Source of the DNA: Deinococcus aquaticus
GTDB taxonomy: Bacteria > Deinococcota > Deinococci > Deinococcales > Deinococcaceae
Direction of reading: 5' to 3'
Assembly: GCF_028622095.1 (NCBI RefSeq)
Contig: NZ_CP115165.1
Location: forward strand, 1,919,501-1,983,500
DNA length: 64,000 bases
The position numbers were made by a program, and so were the translations under genes. The notes beneath the pieces are model-generated. The model worked only from the letters and a program-made list of their open reading frames with translations. It was not told the DNA's origin and made no database searches. Shown here in pieces: positions 9,605 to 21,362 of the stretch (its first letter is position 1; each line of letters opens with the position of its first letter).

Positions 9605-10588
9605 ATGAACATTCTGGTGACGGGCGCGACCGGGTTCCTGGGTGGGGTGACGGCCCGTGAACTCGCGCGGGCCGGGCAGACCGTGACGGGCCTGGGCCGC
9701 GACGGGGCACGCGGCGCGGCGCTGGAGGGGGCGGGCGTGCGCTTCGTGGCGGCCGACCTGCGCGGCGCGGACTGGGACGCCCTGCTGCGCGGCGTGGATG
9801 GTCAGCCGGTAGGCGGCGTGGTACACGCGGCGGCCCGCTCGACCCTGTGGGGCCGCGCGCAGGACTTTCACGCGGATAACGTGCAGCCCAGCGCGGCGCT
9901 GGCCCAGGCGTGTGCGCGGCGGGGCGTGCGGCTGGTGCATGTCAGTACGCCCAGCGTGTACAACGCGACCCGGCGCACGGATCAGGTGCGTGAGGACACC
10001 CCGGTCGGCCCGCGCTTTGACAGCCTGTACGCGCGCAGCAAATGGCAGGCCGAGCAGGCGGTGCGGGCGGCGCTGCCCGACGCGACCATCCTGCGTCCAC
10101 GCGGCATTTATGGCGTGGGGGATACCAGCATCGTGCCCCGGTTGGCGGCGGCGCTGCGCGCGGGCCGCCTGCCCCGCCTGACTAGCAGCGAGGTCTGGAC
10201 GGAACTGACCGACGTGCGCAACGTCGCGCACGTGATCACGCTGGCCCTGACCCGCCCCGCGCCGGGCGTGTTCAACGTCACGGACGGGCAGGCCATTGCG
10301 CTGTGGGCGACGCTGGACCGGCTGGCCGACACGCTGGGCGTGCCCCGCCCCACCCGGCGCGTGCCTGCGCGGCTGCTGGAGGGGGCCGCCCGCCTGCTGG
10401 AACTCGGCGCGAACCTGCACCCCGACCGGCCCGAACCGCCCCTGACCGCCAGCGGCGTGCGCCTGCTGACGCGGCCCATGACGCTGGACCTCACGCGTGC
10501 CCGCGAGCGGCTGGGCTACGCGCCGGTCGTGACGCCAGAACAGGGTTTCGCGGACGTGTTTGCTGGGCTGCGGGGAGGGGAGGCATGA
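9605..10588 (+). CDS. NAD-dependent epimerase/dehydratase, 3-beta-HSD-like
   Basis: 327 residues, extended short-chain dehydrogenase. The NAD(P)-binding GATGFLG is at residues 7-13 and the catalytic YxxxK is in LYARSKWQAEQ; VHAAARSTLWG and PRGIYGVGD also fit the 3-beta-hydroxysteroid dehydrogenase/OleD-like branch that reduces beta-keto or oxidises beta-hydroxy groups. First gene of a four-gene operon; its stop overlaps the next start (ATGA). The ATG lies 8 nt after CATAAT (9591-9596), a probable near-leaderless promoter. Given the KAS III-like enzyme and adenylating enzyme downstream it may process a beta-keto acyl intermediate, which is inference. Confidence 0.85.
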   Translation: MNILVTGATGFLGGVTARELARAGQTVTGLGRDGARGAALEGAGVRFVAADLRGADWDALLRGVDGQPVGGVVHAAARSTLWGRAQDFHADNVQPSAALAQACARRGVRLVHVSTPSVYNATRRTDQVREDTPVGPRFDSLYARSKWQAEQAVRAALPDATILRPRGIYGVGDTSIVPRLAAALRAGRLPRLTSSEVWTELTDVRNVAHVITLALTRPAPGVFNVTDGQAIALWATLDRLADTLGVPRPTRRVPARLLEGAARLLELGANLHPDRPEPPLTASGVRLLTRPMTLDLTRARERLGYAPVVTPEQGFADVFAGLRGGEA

Positions 10589-11397
10589 GCGTCCGCGTCA
10601 TTCCCCTGCGGGCCGGATCGTGCCTGAACCTCGCGGCAATCACCGAGCGCGGCTCGCCGTGGCGGGTGCAGGCGTACCCGGCGGGCTTCACGCTGATCCT
10701 GCACCCCACGCGCGGCCCCGTGCTGTTCGACACCGGGTACGGCGCGGGTGTGGTCGCCGCGATGCGCCGCTGGCCGGGCGTGATCTACGGCCTGATCACG
10801 CCCGTGCAGTTCGGTGCCCACGACTCGGCCCGCGAGCAACTGCGCGTGCTGGGCTTCCCGCCAGAGGAGGTGCGGCACGTGATCGTCTCGCACCTGCACG
10901 CCGATCACGTGGGCGGCCTGCGCGACTTCCCGCAGGCGACGTTCCACCTTGACCGCCGCGCCTGGGAACCGCTGCGGGCCCTGCGGGGCGTGCGGGCCGT
11001 GCGCCGCGCCTTCATGCCGGAACTGCTGCCCGACGATTTCGAGGACCGCTGCACGTGGCTGGACTTCGCAGCGGCCGGGGACGACCTGCACCCCTTCACG
11101 CAGGTCGCGGACGTGTTCGGGGACGGCCTGCTGCGCGCCGTGCCGGTCCCCGGACACGCGCCCGGCATGATCGCCCTGCTGGCCCAGGAGGACGCGGGCC
11201 TGACCGTCCTGGCCGCCGACGCCGCCTGGAGTGCCCGCGCCGCCCGGCACGACCGCCCCGTGCATCCGCTGGCCCGCGTGGCCTTTGCCGACCCCGCCCA
11301 GGAACGCCGCAGCGGCGCGGCCCTGCGCGCCTTCCTGCACGCCAACCCCGCCGCGCGCGTGCACGTCAGCCACGACACGCCGGAAGGGTGGCCGTGA
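10585..11397 (+). CDS. Metallo-beta-lactamase-fold hydrolase
   Basis: 270 residues. The dinuclear metal motif HLHADH is intact at residues 103-108 (His103, His105, Asp107, His108), with further ligands expected in PVPGHAPGM and in VLAADAAW. Members of this fold cleave lactones, thioesters and phosphoesters; an N-acyl-homoserine-lactonase-like or acyl-thioesterase role would fit the operon, but no substrate can be read from the sequence. It overlaps the upstream epimerase by 4 nt and the downstream ligase by 4 nt (GTGA). No signal peptide, so cytoplasmic. Confidence 0.85.
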   Translation: MSVRVIPLRAGSCLNLAAITERGSPWRVQAYPAGFTLILHPTRGPVLFDTGYGAGVVAAMRRWPGVIYGLITPVQFGAHDSAREQLRVLGFPPEEVRHVIVSHLHADHVGGLRDFPQATFHLDRRAWEPLRALRGVRAVRRAFMPELLPDDFEDRCTWLDFAAAGDDLHPFTQVADVFGDGLLRAVPVPGHAPGMIALLAQEDAGLTVLAADAAWSARAARHDRPVHPLARVAFADPAQERRSGAALRAFLHANPAARVHVSHDTPEGWP

Positions 11398-12719
11398 ACG
11401 CCCTGCCCACCCTGCTGGCCGCGCTGGACGACGCCCGCCTGGACTTCCGTACCCGCGCCGCCCTGGAACGCCACCAGGAGCGGCTGGCGCACGACCACCT
11501 GCGCTGGGTCGCGGTGCACAGCCCCGCCGTCGCCGCCCGCTTCCGCGCTGCCGGGTTGCCCCTGAGCCGCTGGCGCGAACTGCCCCCCACCGACAAGACC
11601 GGAATGCTCGCCACCTTCGACACCCTGAACACGGTGGGCGTCACGCTGGAGCGGGCACTGGAGGTCGCCCGCCACGCCGACACCACCCGCGACTTCACAC
11701 CCACCCTGCCCGGCCCGCGCGGCCCCGTCACGGTCGGCCTGTCCACCGGTACCAGCGGCACCCAGGGCGTCTTCCTGGTCGGCCCGGACGAACAGGCCCG
11801 CTGGGCCGGCACGGTCCTGCGCCACCTGCTGCCCGGCGGCCTGCGCGGCCTGACCCGCCGCCACCGCGTCGCGTTCTTCCTGCGCGCCGACAGCCCCCTG
11901 TACCGCAGCGTGCAGGGCGGCCGCCTGGGCCTGCGCTTCTTCGACCTGCTGCGTCCCGTTCCCGACCTCGCCCACGACCTCAGCGCCTACCGACCCACCC
12001 TGATCGTCGGGCCGCCCAGCGTCCTGCGGGCCGTGCAGCGCGCCGGAGCCAGCGTGCAGGGCCAGCGCGTCATCAGCGTCGCCGAGGTCCTCGAACCCGA
12101 CGACGCCGCCCACCTGAGCGCCTGGGGTGAGGTCGTGCAGGTCTACCAGGCCACCGAGGGCCTGCTGGCCCTGCCCTGCCCGCACGGGCACCTGCACCTG
12201 AACGAAGCGCACGTGCACTTCGACCTTGAACCCCTGGATGGTGGGGAACCCCTCGGAGACGGCCTGCACCGACCCGTCATCACGGACCTGCGCCGCCGCA
12301 CCCAGCCGTTCATCCGCCACCGCCTGAACGACGCCCTGCGCCTGCACCCCGACCCCTGCCCCTGCGGACAGGCCGCCCGCCGCGTGCACAGCATCGCCGG
12401 ACGCCAGGACGACGCCCTGCACCTGCCCGGCGCGGCAGGGGAGACCGTCACCGTCTGGCCGGACTTCCTGCGCGGCGCCCTGGCCAGCGTGCCCGGCCTG
12501 AACGAGTACCACGCCGAACAGACCGGCCCCGCCGCCCTCACCCTGCACCTCGACCCGCACGACCCTGCCACCCACGCACTCGCCCTGCACGCCGTTCACG
12601 CCGCCCTGCTGCGCACGCCCGCCGACCCGGAACGCCTCACCCTGACCACCCGGCCCCTCGACCCGCCCGCCCCCGGCACCAAACGCCGCCGCGTCACCCG
12701 CACCTGGAACCCCACATGA
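11394..12719 (+). CDS. Adenylate-forming enzyme, coenzyme F390 synthetase / PaaK-like
   Basis: 441 residues from GTG 11394, whose TGA-overlapping position inside the previous gene fixes the start. The ATP-phosphate loop LSTGTSGTQG is at residues 116-125, and EVVQVYQATEGLLALPC resembles the adenine-binding TEG segment of the ANL superfamily. A CxCG pair (DPCPCGQAARR) late in the protein is typical of phenylacetate-CoA-ligase-like and F390-synthetase-like members. Deinococcus is not known to make coenzyme F420, so a true F390 synthetase role is unlikely; activation of a carboxylic or fatty acid for the thiolase-like enzyme downstream is more plausible. Third gene of the operon, overlapping the last by 4 nt. 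Confidence 0.8.
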   Translation: MNALPTLLAALDDARLDFRTRAALERHQERLAHDHLRWVAVHSPAVAARFRAAGLPLSRWRELPPTDKTGMLATFDTLNTVGVTLERALEVARHADTTRDFTPTLPGPRGPVTVGLSTGTSGTQGVFLVGPDEQARWAGTVLRHLLPGGLRGLTRRHRVAFFLRADSPLYRSVQGGRLGLRFFDLLRPVPDLAHDLSAYRPTLIVGPPSVLRAVQRAGASVQGQRVISVAEVLEPDDAAHLSAWGEVVQVYQATEGLLALPCPHGHLHLNEAHVHFDLEPLDGGEPLGDGLHRPVITDLRRRTQPFIRHRLNDALRLHPDPCPCGQAARRVHSIAGRQDDALHLPGAAGETVTVWPDFLRGALASVPGLNEYHAEQTGPAALTLHLDPHDPATHALALHAVHAALLRTPADPERLTLTTRPLDPPAPGTKRRRVTRTWNPT

Positions 12720-13717
12720 CCCAACCCAACCCCGCCATGCTGGGCGTGCGCCTGCTCGCCACCGCCCAGGCGCTGCCCGAACGCCGCGTTCCCACCGCCG
12801 AGGTCGCCGCCCTGTGCCACGTCCCCGCCGACCTCGCCATCAAACGCACAGGCGTCCACGAACGGCGCTGGCTGTCCGGCACCGAGACCGCCCTGAGCCT
12901 CGGCACGCAGGCCGCCCGTGAAGCCCTGAACCGCGCCGGACTGGACATCAGCGACGTGGACGTCCTCCTGAACGCCAGCGGCAGCCAGCTGCAACCCATC
13001 CCCGACGGCGCCGCCCTCTACGCCCGCGAACTCGGACTGCAAGGCAAGGCCACGTACTCCCTGCACGCCACCTGCCTCAGCTTCCTCATCGCCCTCCAGC
13101 ACGCCGCGCTCCTCATCCACACCCGGCAGGCCCGGCACGTCCTGATCATCAGCAGCGAAGGCGGCAGCGTCGGCCTCAACCCCGCACAACCCGAAAGCAC
13201 CCTCCTGATCGGAGACGGAGCCGCCGCCGTCCTCCTCGGCCCACCCGAACACCCCCACCAGGGCCTGCACGCTGGCCGCACCGAAACCCACCCCGCCGGA
13301 GCCGACCACACCCGCATCACCGGCGGCGGCACCCTCCGGCACCCCAACCACCCAGACGCCACCCCCACCGACTTCACCTTCGACATGCAGGGCCTGCAAG
13401 TCCTGAAACTCGCCAGCCGCGTCGTGCCCCCCTTCCTCGAACGCCTCCGCCCCGGCCTCAGCAGCGGCCTGCCCGGCATCACCCGCGTCATCCCCCACCA
13501 GGCCAGTCAGGCCGGCCTCGACCTCATGCGCCGCTACCACTGGCCCGAAGAACAGGTCGAAGTCACGCTCCGCACCCTCGGGAACGTCATCGCCGCCAGC
13601 CTTCCCCTCACACTGCACCAGGCGCTCGAAGCCGGGCGGCTGGGCGCGGGGGACACGGCTCTGCTGGTCGGCACGGGGGCGGGGCTCATCGCGGGGGGGG
13701 TGATCTGGGAGTTGTAG
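12716..13717 (+). CDS. 3-oxoacyl-ACP synthase III / thiolase-like condensing enzyme
   Basis: 333 residues, full length for the KAS III fold. The catalytic triad is complete: Cys120 in HATCLSF, His261 in IPHQAS and Asn290 in LGNVIAAS; GDGAAAVLLG is the usual glycine-rich strand. It therefore should carry out a decarboxylative or non-decarboxylative Claisen condensation of acyl thioesters. It is not beside fabD, fabG or acpP, so it is probably not the housekeeping FabH. Its association with a ligase, a metallo-hydrolase and a 3-beta-HSD-like reductase points to a dedicated acyl-derived product. Followed by a composite intergenic repeat. Confidence 0.85.
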   Translation: MTQPNPAMLGVRLLATAQALPERRVPTAEVAALCHVPADLAIKRTGVHERRWLSGTETALSLGTQAAREALNRAGLDISDVDVLLNASGSQLQPIPDGAALYARELGLQGKATYSLHATCLSFLIALQHAALLIHTRQARHVLIISSEGGSVGLNPAQPESTLLIGDGAAAVLLGPPEHPHQGLHAGRTETHPAGADHTRITGGGTLRHPNHPDATPTDFTFDMQGLQVLKLASRVVPPFLERLRPGLSSGLPGITRVIPHQASQAGLDLMRRYHWPEEQVEVTLRTLGNVIAASLPLTLHQALEAGRLGAGDTALLVGTGAGLIAGGVIWEL

Positions 13718-14000
13718 AGGTTGTCTGGCTGCGGTTTCCCCACCCCCCAGCCCCCTACCCCAGGGGGGCAGGGGGAGCCAGCGTTGGCACTGGGCAGGTA
13801 TTTCGCGGGCGTTTGTGGTGGGTGTCGGGCGGGGACGGCGACTCCTCACACGCCATCCTTCGCCCTCGCGTCGTTCGCCCCGCGCGCTTCGCGCACGACG
13901 GGCCTCGTGGCGACGACGGTTACGTGAGCCAGCCTCCTGGCTCCCCTTGAGGGGAGCTGTCAGCGAAGCTGACTGAGGGGTTCCGCTGCGCAGCAGCCTC
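13718..14000 (+). repeat. Composite intergenic repeat, family 3 plus family 2, copy A
   Basis: This fills most of the 362-nt gap before aroA. The first ~200 nt (C/G-run segment, then GCGTTGGCACTGGGCAGGTA at about 13783, the CGCCATCCTTCGCCCTCG block and GCGCACGACGGGC) recurs at 47395 and 50092. From about 13938 it passes into the REP-like element (GGCTCCCCTTGAGGGGAGC, GTCAGC/GCTGAC hairpin, TGAGGGGT, then a CTGCGCAGCAG hairpin). No open frame here is credible as protein. The rest of the gap, 14000-14067, holds only the aroA promoter. Confidence 0.75.
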
Positions 14001-14079
14001 CCTTCCCCCTGCCCACAACCCACTTCCCTTCCTGTACAGCACCCCGGCCCGGTTCCTGTGTGCGGGCTACGCTGGCCCC

Positions 14080-15405
14080 ATGAGTGTTGACGGCCTGCCG
14101 GAGAAGTTTGACGTGATCGTGCATCCTGCGCCTGAACTGCGGGGGGAGTTGCGGGCGCAGCCGAGCAAGAATTACACGACGCGGTACCTGCTGGCGGCGG
14201 CGCTGGCGGTGGGGGAGTCGCGGGTGGTGGGCGTGGCGACCAGTGAGGATGCCGGGGCGATGCTGCGGTGCCTGGGGGACTGGGGTGCGGGCGTGGAGCT
14301 GGTGGGTGGGGACGCGGTGATCCGGGGCTTCGGTGCGAGTCCGCGTGCGGGCGTGACGCTGAATCCGGGGAATGCGGGGGCGGTGGCGCGGTTCCTGATG
14401 GGCGTGGCGGCCCTGACGACCGGGACGGAGTTCGTGACGGACTACCCGGATTCGCTGGGTAAGCGGCCGCAGGGGGATCTGCTGGAGGCCCTGTCGCGGC
14501 TGGGCGCGCGGGTGCAGAGCCGGGACGGCATGTTCCCGGTGTCCATCTCGGGGCCGATACGGGGCGGTGTGGTGGAGGTCAGTGCGGAGCGCAGCAGTCA
14601 GTACGCCAGCGCGCTGATGTTCCTGGGGCCGCTCCTCCCGGACGGGCTGGAGTTGCGCCTGACGGGGGAGATCAAGAGTCACGCGCCGCTGCGGCAGACG
14701 CTGGATACCCTGGCGGCGTTCGGGGTGCGGGCGTCGGCCAGTGAGGACCTGAGCCGCATCTCGATTCCGGGTGGGCAGGCGTTCCGGGCGGGGCGGGTGC
14801 TGGTGCCGGGGGATTACCCGGGCAGCGCGGCGATCCTGGCGGCGGCGGTCACGCGGCCCGGCGAGGTGCGCCTGTCGAACCTGCGTGAGCAGGACCTTCA
14901 GGGCGAGCGGGAGGCGGTGGCCGTGCTGCGCGAGATGGGCGCGGACATCGTGCGGGACGGCGACGTGCTGACCGTGCGGGGCGGGCGGCCCCTGCATGGC
15001 GTGGTGCGCGACGGGGACGGCTTTACGGACGCCGTGCAGGCCCTGACGGGCGCAGCGTCGCTGGCGGGCGGCACGACCACCTGGGAGAACGTGTACACCC
15101 TGCGCCTGAAGGAATGCGACCGCATCAGCGACACGCGCCGCGAACTGGAACGCCTGGGCCTGAGCGTCAGTGAAACGCAGGACAGCCTGACGGTCACGGG
15201 TACGCCCAGTCTCGCCGGGGGCGTCACCGCCGACGGGCACGGCGATCACCGCATGATCATGCTGCTGACCATCCTGGGCCTCAGCGCGGCCGCGCCGATC
15301 CGCATCACGGCCGCGCACCACATCCGCAAGAGTTACCCGCTGTTCTTCCGGCACCTGGAAGAGCTGGGCGCGCGGTTCGAGTATCCGGAAGCCACGCGCG
15401 CCTGA
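14080..15405 (+). CDS. aroA: 3-phosphoshikimate 1-carboxyvinyltransferase (EPSP synthase)
   Basis: 441 residues. It joins phosphoenolpyruvate to shikimate-3-phosphate, the sixth step of the shikimate pathway, in the cytoplasm. The PEP-binding LNPGNAGAVARFLMG and the shikimate-binding SKNYTTRYLL near the N terminus, SQYASALMFLGPL in the middle, and LKECDRISDTRRELERLG plus DHRMIM near the end are all characteristic. NAGAVARFL replaces the common NAGTAMRP, placing it outside the classical class I sequence. ATG 14080 lies 6 nt after TACGCT (14068-14073), so it is probably leaderless. Ends at an intrinsic terminator. Confidence 0.95.
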   Translation: MSVDGLPEKFDVIVHPAPELRGELRAQPSKNYTTRYLLAAALAVGESRVVGVATSEDAGAMLRCLGDWGAGVELVGGDAVIRGFGASPRAGVTLNPGNAGAVARFLMGVAALTTGTEFVTDYPDSLGKRPQGDLLEALSRLGARVQSRDGMFPVSISGPIRGGVVEVSAERSSQYASALMFLGPLLPDGLELRLTGEIKSHAPLRQTLDTLAAFGVRASASEDLSRISIPGGQAFRAGRVLVPGDYPGSAAILAAAVTRPGEVRLSNLREQDLQGEREAVAVLREMGADIVRDGDVLTVRGGRPLHGVVRDGDGFTDAVQALTGAASLAGGTTTWENVYTLRLKECDRISDTRRELERLGLSVSETQDSLTVTGTPSLAGGVTADGHGDHRMIMLLTILGLSAAAPIRITAAHHIRKSYPLFFRHLEELGARFEYPEATRA

Positions 15406-15431
15406 CGGGCCAGAGCACCAGCGGGAACGGG

Positions 15432-15462
15432 AAGGCTGCCCTGGACCGGGGCGGCCTTTTTT
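15432..15462 (+). terminator. Intrinsic terminator of aroA
   Basis: Hairpin AAGGCTGCCC facing GGGGCGGCCTT with G-T pairs, followed by a T-run, 27 nt after the aroA stop. One of the few classical T-tract terminators in the window. Confidence 0.8.
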
Positions 15463-15638
15463 GTGTCTGGGGGCGGGTTGGAACGGCTTTTCTGGAGTGC
15501 GTTCAGAAGCTGGCGTGGGACGTCTGTCCCGCTCCTATGCTGGGGGCGTACCGGGCACAGCCGGACGGCGGGTCACTAGCACCTGTCCCGGCCCGGTGCA
15601 AGGGCACCTGAGCGGCGCGTGCCGGTCACGGCAGAATC

Positions 15639-15773
15639 ATACGGATTCCGTCTGTTTCGTTGACAACTTGGGAAGGCGCCAAGTTGCCAACTCCACGTCC
15701 GGAACCCGTCCAACTCCCACTCGCTCCGCTCGGGTTGAACGGTTTGTGCAAACCATTCAACCGGAGTCCGTAT
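15639..15773 (+). repeat. Dispersed structured repeat, family 1, copy 3
   Basis: 135-bp copy with outer ends ATACGGATTCCG/CGGAGTCCGTAT, stem 1 CAACTTGG/CCAAGTTG (15664-15671 with 15679-15686) and stem 2 at 15735-15745/15750-15760 (one mismatch). Stem 1 differs from the other copies by paired changes on both sides. The stretch 15463-15638 before it shows nothing recognisable; with the terminator it fills the 400-nt gap between aroA and the next gene. Confidence 0.85.
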
Positions 15774-15806
15774 CAGACCCAGTGCAGGTCACAGGAGGTT
15801 CCAGTC

Positions 15807-16088
15807 ATGACTCAGTTCAACACCCCGGATCTTGTCGGTGATTCCCCCGCGTGGCTCAGTTTCATCTGGATCGCGTTCCTGATCAGCATCAGCCTGATGC
15901 TGCTGGGCATCTTCTTCATTCCCGTCGACTGGTGGGTCAAGGGCTACCTGTACATGGGCACCCTGTTCCTCACGGCCAGCACCCTGACCCTCAGCAAGAG
16001 CCTGCGTGACAGGCACGAGTACGAACGCCTCGTGAACCGCGTCAAGAGTGCCCGCACCGAGCAGGTTCTCAGCAAATTCGAAAGCTGA
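15807..16088 (+). CDS. YiaA/YiaB-type two-helix inner membrane protein
   Basis: 93 residues with two hydrophobic helices (about 15-38 and 46-64) and the short amphipathic tail SLRDRHEYERLVNRV, the layout of the YiaAB two-helix domain family, whose function is unknown. ATG 15807 has a strong AGGAGG at 15793-15798; longer in-frame starts would begin inside the dispersed repeat and lack a ribosome site. Single gene. Confidence 0.75.
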   Translation: MTQFNTPDLVGDSPAWLSFIWIAFLISISLMLLGIFFIPVDWWVKGYLYMGTLFLTASTLTLSKSLRDRHEYERLVNRVKSARTEQVLSKFES

Positions 16089-16224
16089 TACGGGTAGGGA
16101 GCGGCTGTCGGTGAGTGAACGGACCTGACCGCGTCGCCCCCTTGCCCCCTCCCCCATAGCTGGCGTGAAGCTGCGCTTGAGGCCGCTGGTGGGCGCGGCT
16201 CATGAGGGGCTGCTCTCCTGAAGC

Positions 16225-17391
16225 ATGTTCTCAATTCGTGCCCGCCGTCCGCTGCCGTCCTTCCCGTCCGCGTCGTCTGCCCGCTCTGGGGTGGGGCGCG
16301 CGGCCGCAGCGCTCCTGGCGGGAATGCTGGCCGTGTCGGGGACCGGCTGCGCTCAGGGTGCCCCGGCCGCCGGCCTGAACGTTCCGGACGGGTTCAGTGT
16401 CACGCTGTTCGCAGACGGATTCAAGAAACCGCGCTTCATGGTCGTGGCCAGTAACGGTGACGTGCTGATCAGCGACCAGAGCGCCGGAACGGTCACGGTC
16501 ATGCCGGACCGCAACCGTGACGGGAAGGCCGACAGTAAGCAGGTGTACGCCAGCGGCCTGAACCAGCCGCACGGGCTGGCCATTCACGGCGCTTACCTGT
16601 ACGTGGCGAACACGGACGGGGTGGTGCGCTACCCGTACCGGCCCGGTGACACGAAGGCCAGCGCCGCCCCGCAGAAGATCGTGAGCCTGCCGGGCGCGGG
16701 CGGTCACTCGACCCGCACGGTGGAATTCGGGCCGGATGGGCGGATGTACGTGGCGGTGGGTAGCACCTGCAACGTCTGCGAGGAAAGCGACCCGAAACGC
16801 GCCGCCATCTGGGTGTACGACGCCGACGGCAGGAACGGTAAACCCTACGCGACTGGTCTGCGCAACGCCGTGGGCATTGAGTGGTTCGGGGGTCAGCTGT
16901 TCGCCACGAACAACGGCCGTGACATGCTGGGTGACGACCTGCCGCCCGAAGGCTTCTACCGCGTGAAGGCCGGCGGGTTCTACGGCTGGCCGTACTGCTA
17001 CACCACGCAGCCCGGACAGGCGCAGGTGTGGGACAGGGACTTCGGGAAGAAGACCGCCGATGCCTGCAAGGCCGCCACGCCCGCCTTCTCGCTGACCACC
17101 GCGCACTCCGCGCCGCTGGGACTGGCGTTCTACGACGGCAAGACGTTCCCCGCCGCGTACCGGGGGCAGATGTTCGCGGCGCTGCACGGCAGCTGGAACC
17201 GCAGCGCCAGGAGCGGCTACAAGGTCATCATGATCGACCCGCAGAGCGGCAAGACCACGGACTTCGTGACGGGCTTCCTGAAAGGCCAGACTGTCGCGGG
17301 GCGTCCCGTCGATCTGGTCGTCGCGGCGGACGGGGCCATGCTGCTCAGTGACGACGGGGCCGGGCGCGTCTGGCGCATCCAGGCCCGCTGA
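16225..17391 (+). CDS. Exported PQQ-type sugar/sorbosone dehydrogenase-like beta-propeller protein
   Basis: 388 residues. An arginine-rich start and a hydrophobic helix (about 25-42) end in SGTGCAQ, which may be a lipoprotein processing site although position -3 is atypical. The rest is the NHL/soluble glucose dehydrogenase-like propeller of the L-sorbosone dehydrogenase family: NQPHGLAIHGAYLYVAN, GGHSTRTVEFGPDGRMYVAVGSTCNVCEE, GFYGWPYCY and LHGSWNRSARSGYKV are typical. It probably oxidises a sugar or aldose outside the membrane with PQQ or a quinone as acceptor; substrate unknown. Single gene. Confidence 0.8.
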   Translation: MFSIRARRPLPSFPSASSARSGVGRAAAALLAGMLAVSGTGCAQGAPAAGLNVPDGFSVTLFADGFKKPRFMVVASNGDVLISDQSAGTVTVMPDRNRDGKADSKQVYASGLNQPHGLAIHGAYLYVANTDGVVRYPYRPGDTKASAAPQKIVSLPGAGGHSTRTVEFGPDGRMYVAVGSTCNVCEESDPKRAAIWVYDADGRNGKPYATGLRNAVGIEWFGGQLFATNNGRDMLGDDLPPEGFYRVKAGGFYGWPYCYTTQPGQAQVWDRDFGKKTADACKAATPAFSLTTAHSAPLGLAFYDGKTFPAAYRGQMFAALHGSWNRSARSGYKVIMIDPQSGKTTDFVTGFLKGQTVAGRPVDLVVAADGAMLLSDDGAGRVWRIQAR

Positions 17392-17566
17392 AGCCCGGGC
17401 GCTGGCCCTGGTGCCGGAACGCGCTTCGTGTCGGTGTGCAGCTTCGTTCAGGGCAGCGGCGCGCTAGACTCCGGGGCGTGTTTGTTACTGGCGTTCCGTC
17501 CTTTCCGTCCCGCTCGACCGGCCGGACGCCTGTATGGCGCGTCCACGCTGACGGCCGGGTGAGCGC

Positions 17567-21106
<3,540 letters not shown>

Positions 21107-21156
21107 GGCGCATCCACCGACAGGCCGGACGGTGTAGACCGGCCCCCGCGCCCCGC

Positions 21157-21186
21157 TTGAGTCCCGCCCGGCCGGGGCGCTATGCT
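21157..21186 (+). promoter_or_regulatory. Promoter of the trp operon leader
   Basis: TTGAGT at 21157-21162, an 18-nt spacer, and TATGCT at 21181-21186. The leader-peptide ATG begins 7 nt further on, where transcription should start, so even the leader mRNA appears leaderless. Confidence 0.7.
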
Positions 21187-21193
21187 GCGCCGC

Positions 21194-21241
21194 ATGAACG
21201 CGAACGGCAAGTGGTGGTGGCCCGGTTTCCCCTGGGCTTGA
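21194..21241 (+). CDS. trpL: trp operon leader peptide
   Basis: Fifteen codons read MNANGKWWWPGFPWA and stop at TGA. Three tandem Trp codons (21212-21220) and a fourth (21233-21235) make four Trp in 15 residues, far above chance, immediately upstream of a strong hairpin and trpE. In this arrangement a ribosome stalling for charged tRNA-Trp controls whether the terminator forms. The start is set by the TATGCT box 7 nt upstream; there is no Shine-Dalgarno sequence. Confidence 0.88.
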   Translation: MNANGKWWWPGFPWA

Positions 21242-21299
21242 CACGTCTGCTGTTCCCGCACGGAACGCGCCCAGGTGGATCACTCCACCGGGCGCGTTC
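21220..21299 (+). promoter_or_regulatory. trp attenuator (alternative hairpins)
   Basis: Three competing pairings are visible. Segment 1 GCCCGG (21220-21225) pairs with segment 2 CTGGGC (21232-21237). Segment 2, as CCTGGGC (21231-21237), can instead pair with segment 3 GCCCAGG (21269-21275). Segments 3 and 4 form a 16-bp hairpin, 21263-21279 with 21284-21299, with one bulged A. Ribosome stalling at the Trp triplet would cover segment 1, free segment 2 and prevent the 3:4 hairpin. The classical T-run is short, so termination may rely on hairpin strength. Confidence 0.8.
21263..21299 (+). terminator. 3:4 terminator hairpin of the trp attenuator
   Basis: Arms GAACGCGCCCAGGTGGA and TCCACCGGGCGCGTTC pair over 16 bp around a TCAC loop with A21273 bulged, 64 nt before the trpE start. 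Followed by TCTGT rather than a long T-tract. Confidence 0.75.
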
Positions 21300-21362
21300 T
21301 CTGTACGGCCCACCTCACCTCACCCGGCCACCCTGCCCCCGGCGGCGACACCCAGGAGCGTC

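Noticed and set aside
9605..13717. A standard oleABCD olefin cluster
   Set aside because: The ligase is F390-synthetase-like rather than OleC, and the hydrolase is metallo-beta-lactamase-type rather than the OleB alpha/beta hydrolase.
13718..13927. Short frames inside the composite repeats, recurring at 47.4 and 50.1 kb with similar residues
   Set aside because: The similarity follows from the DNA repeat; frames are not kept intact between copies.
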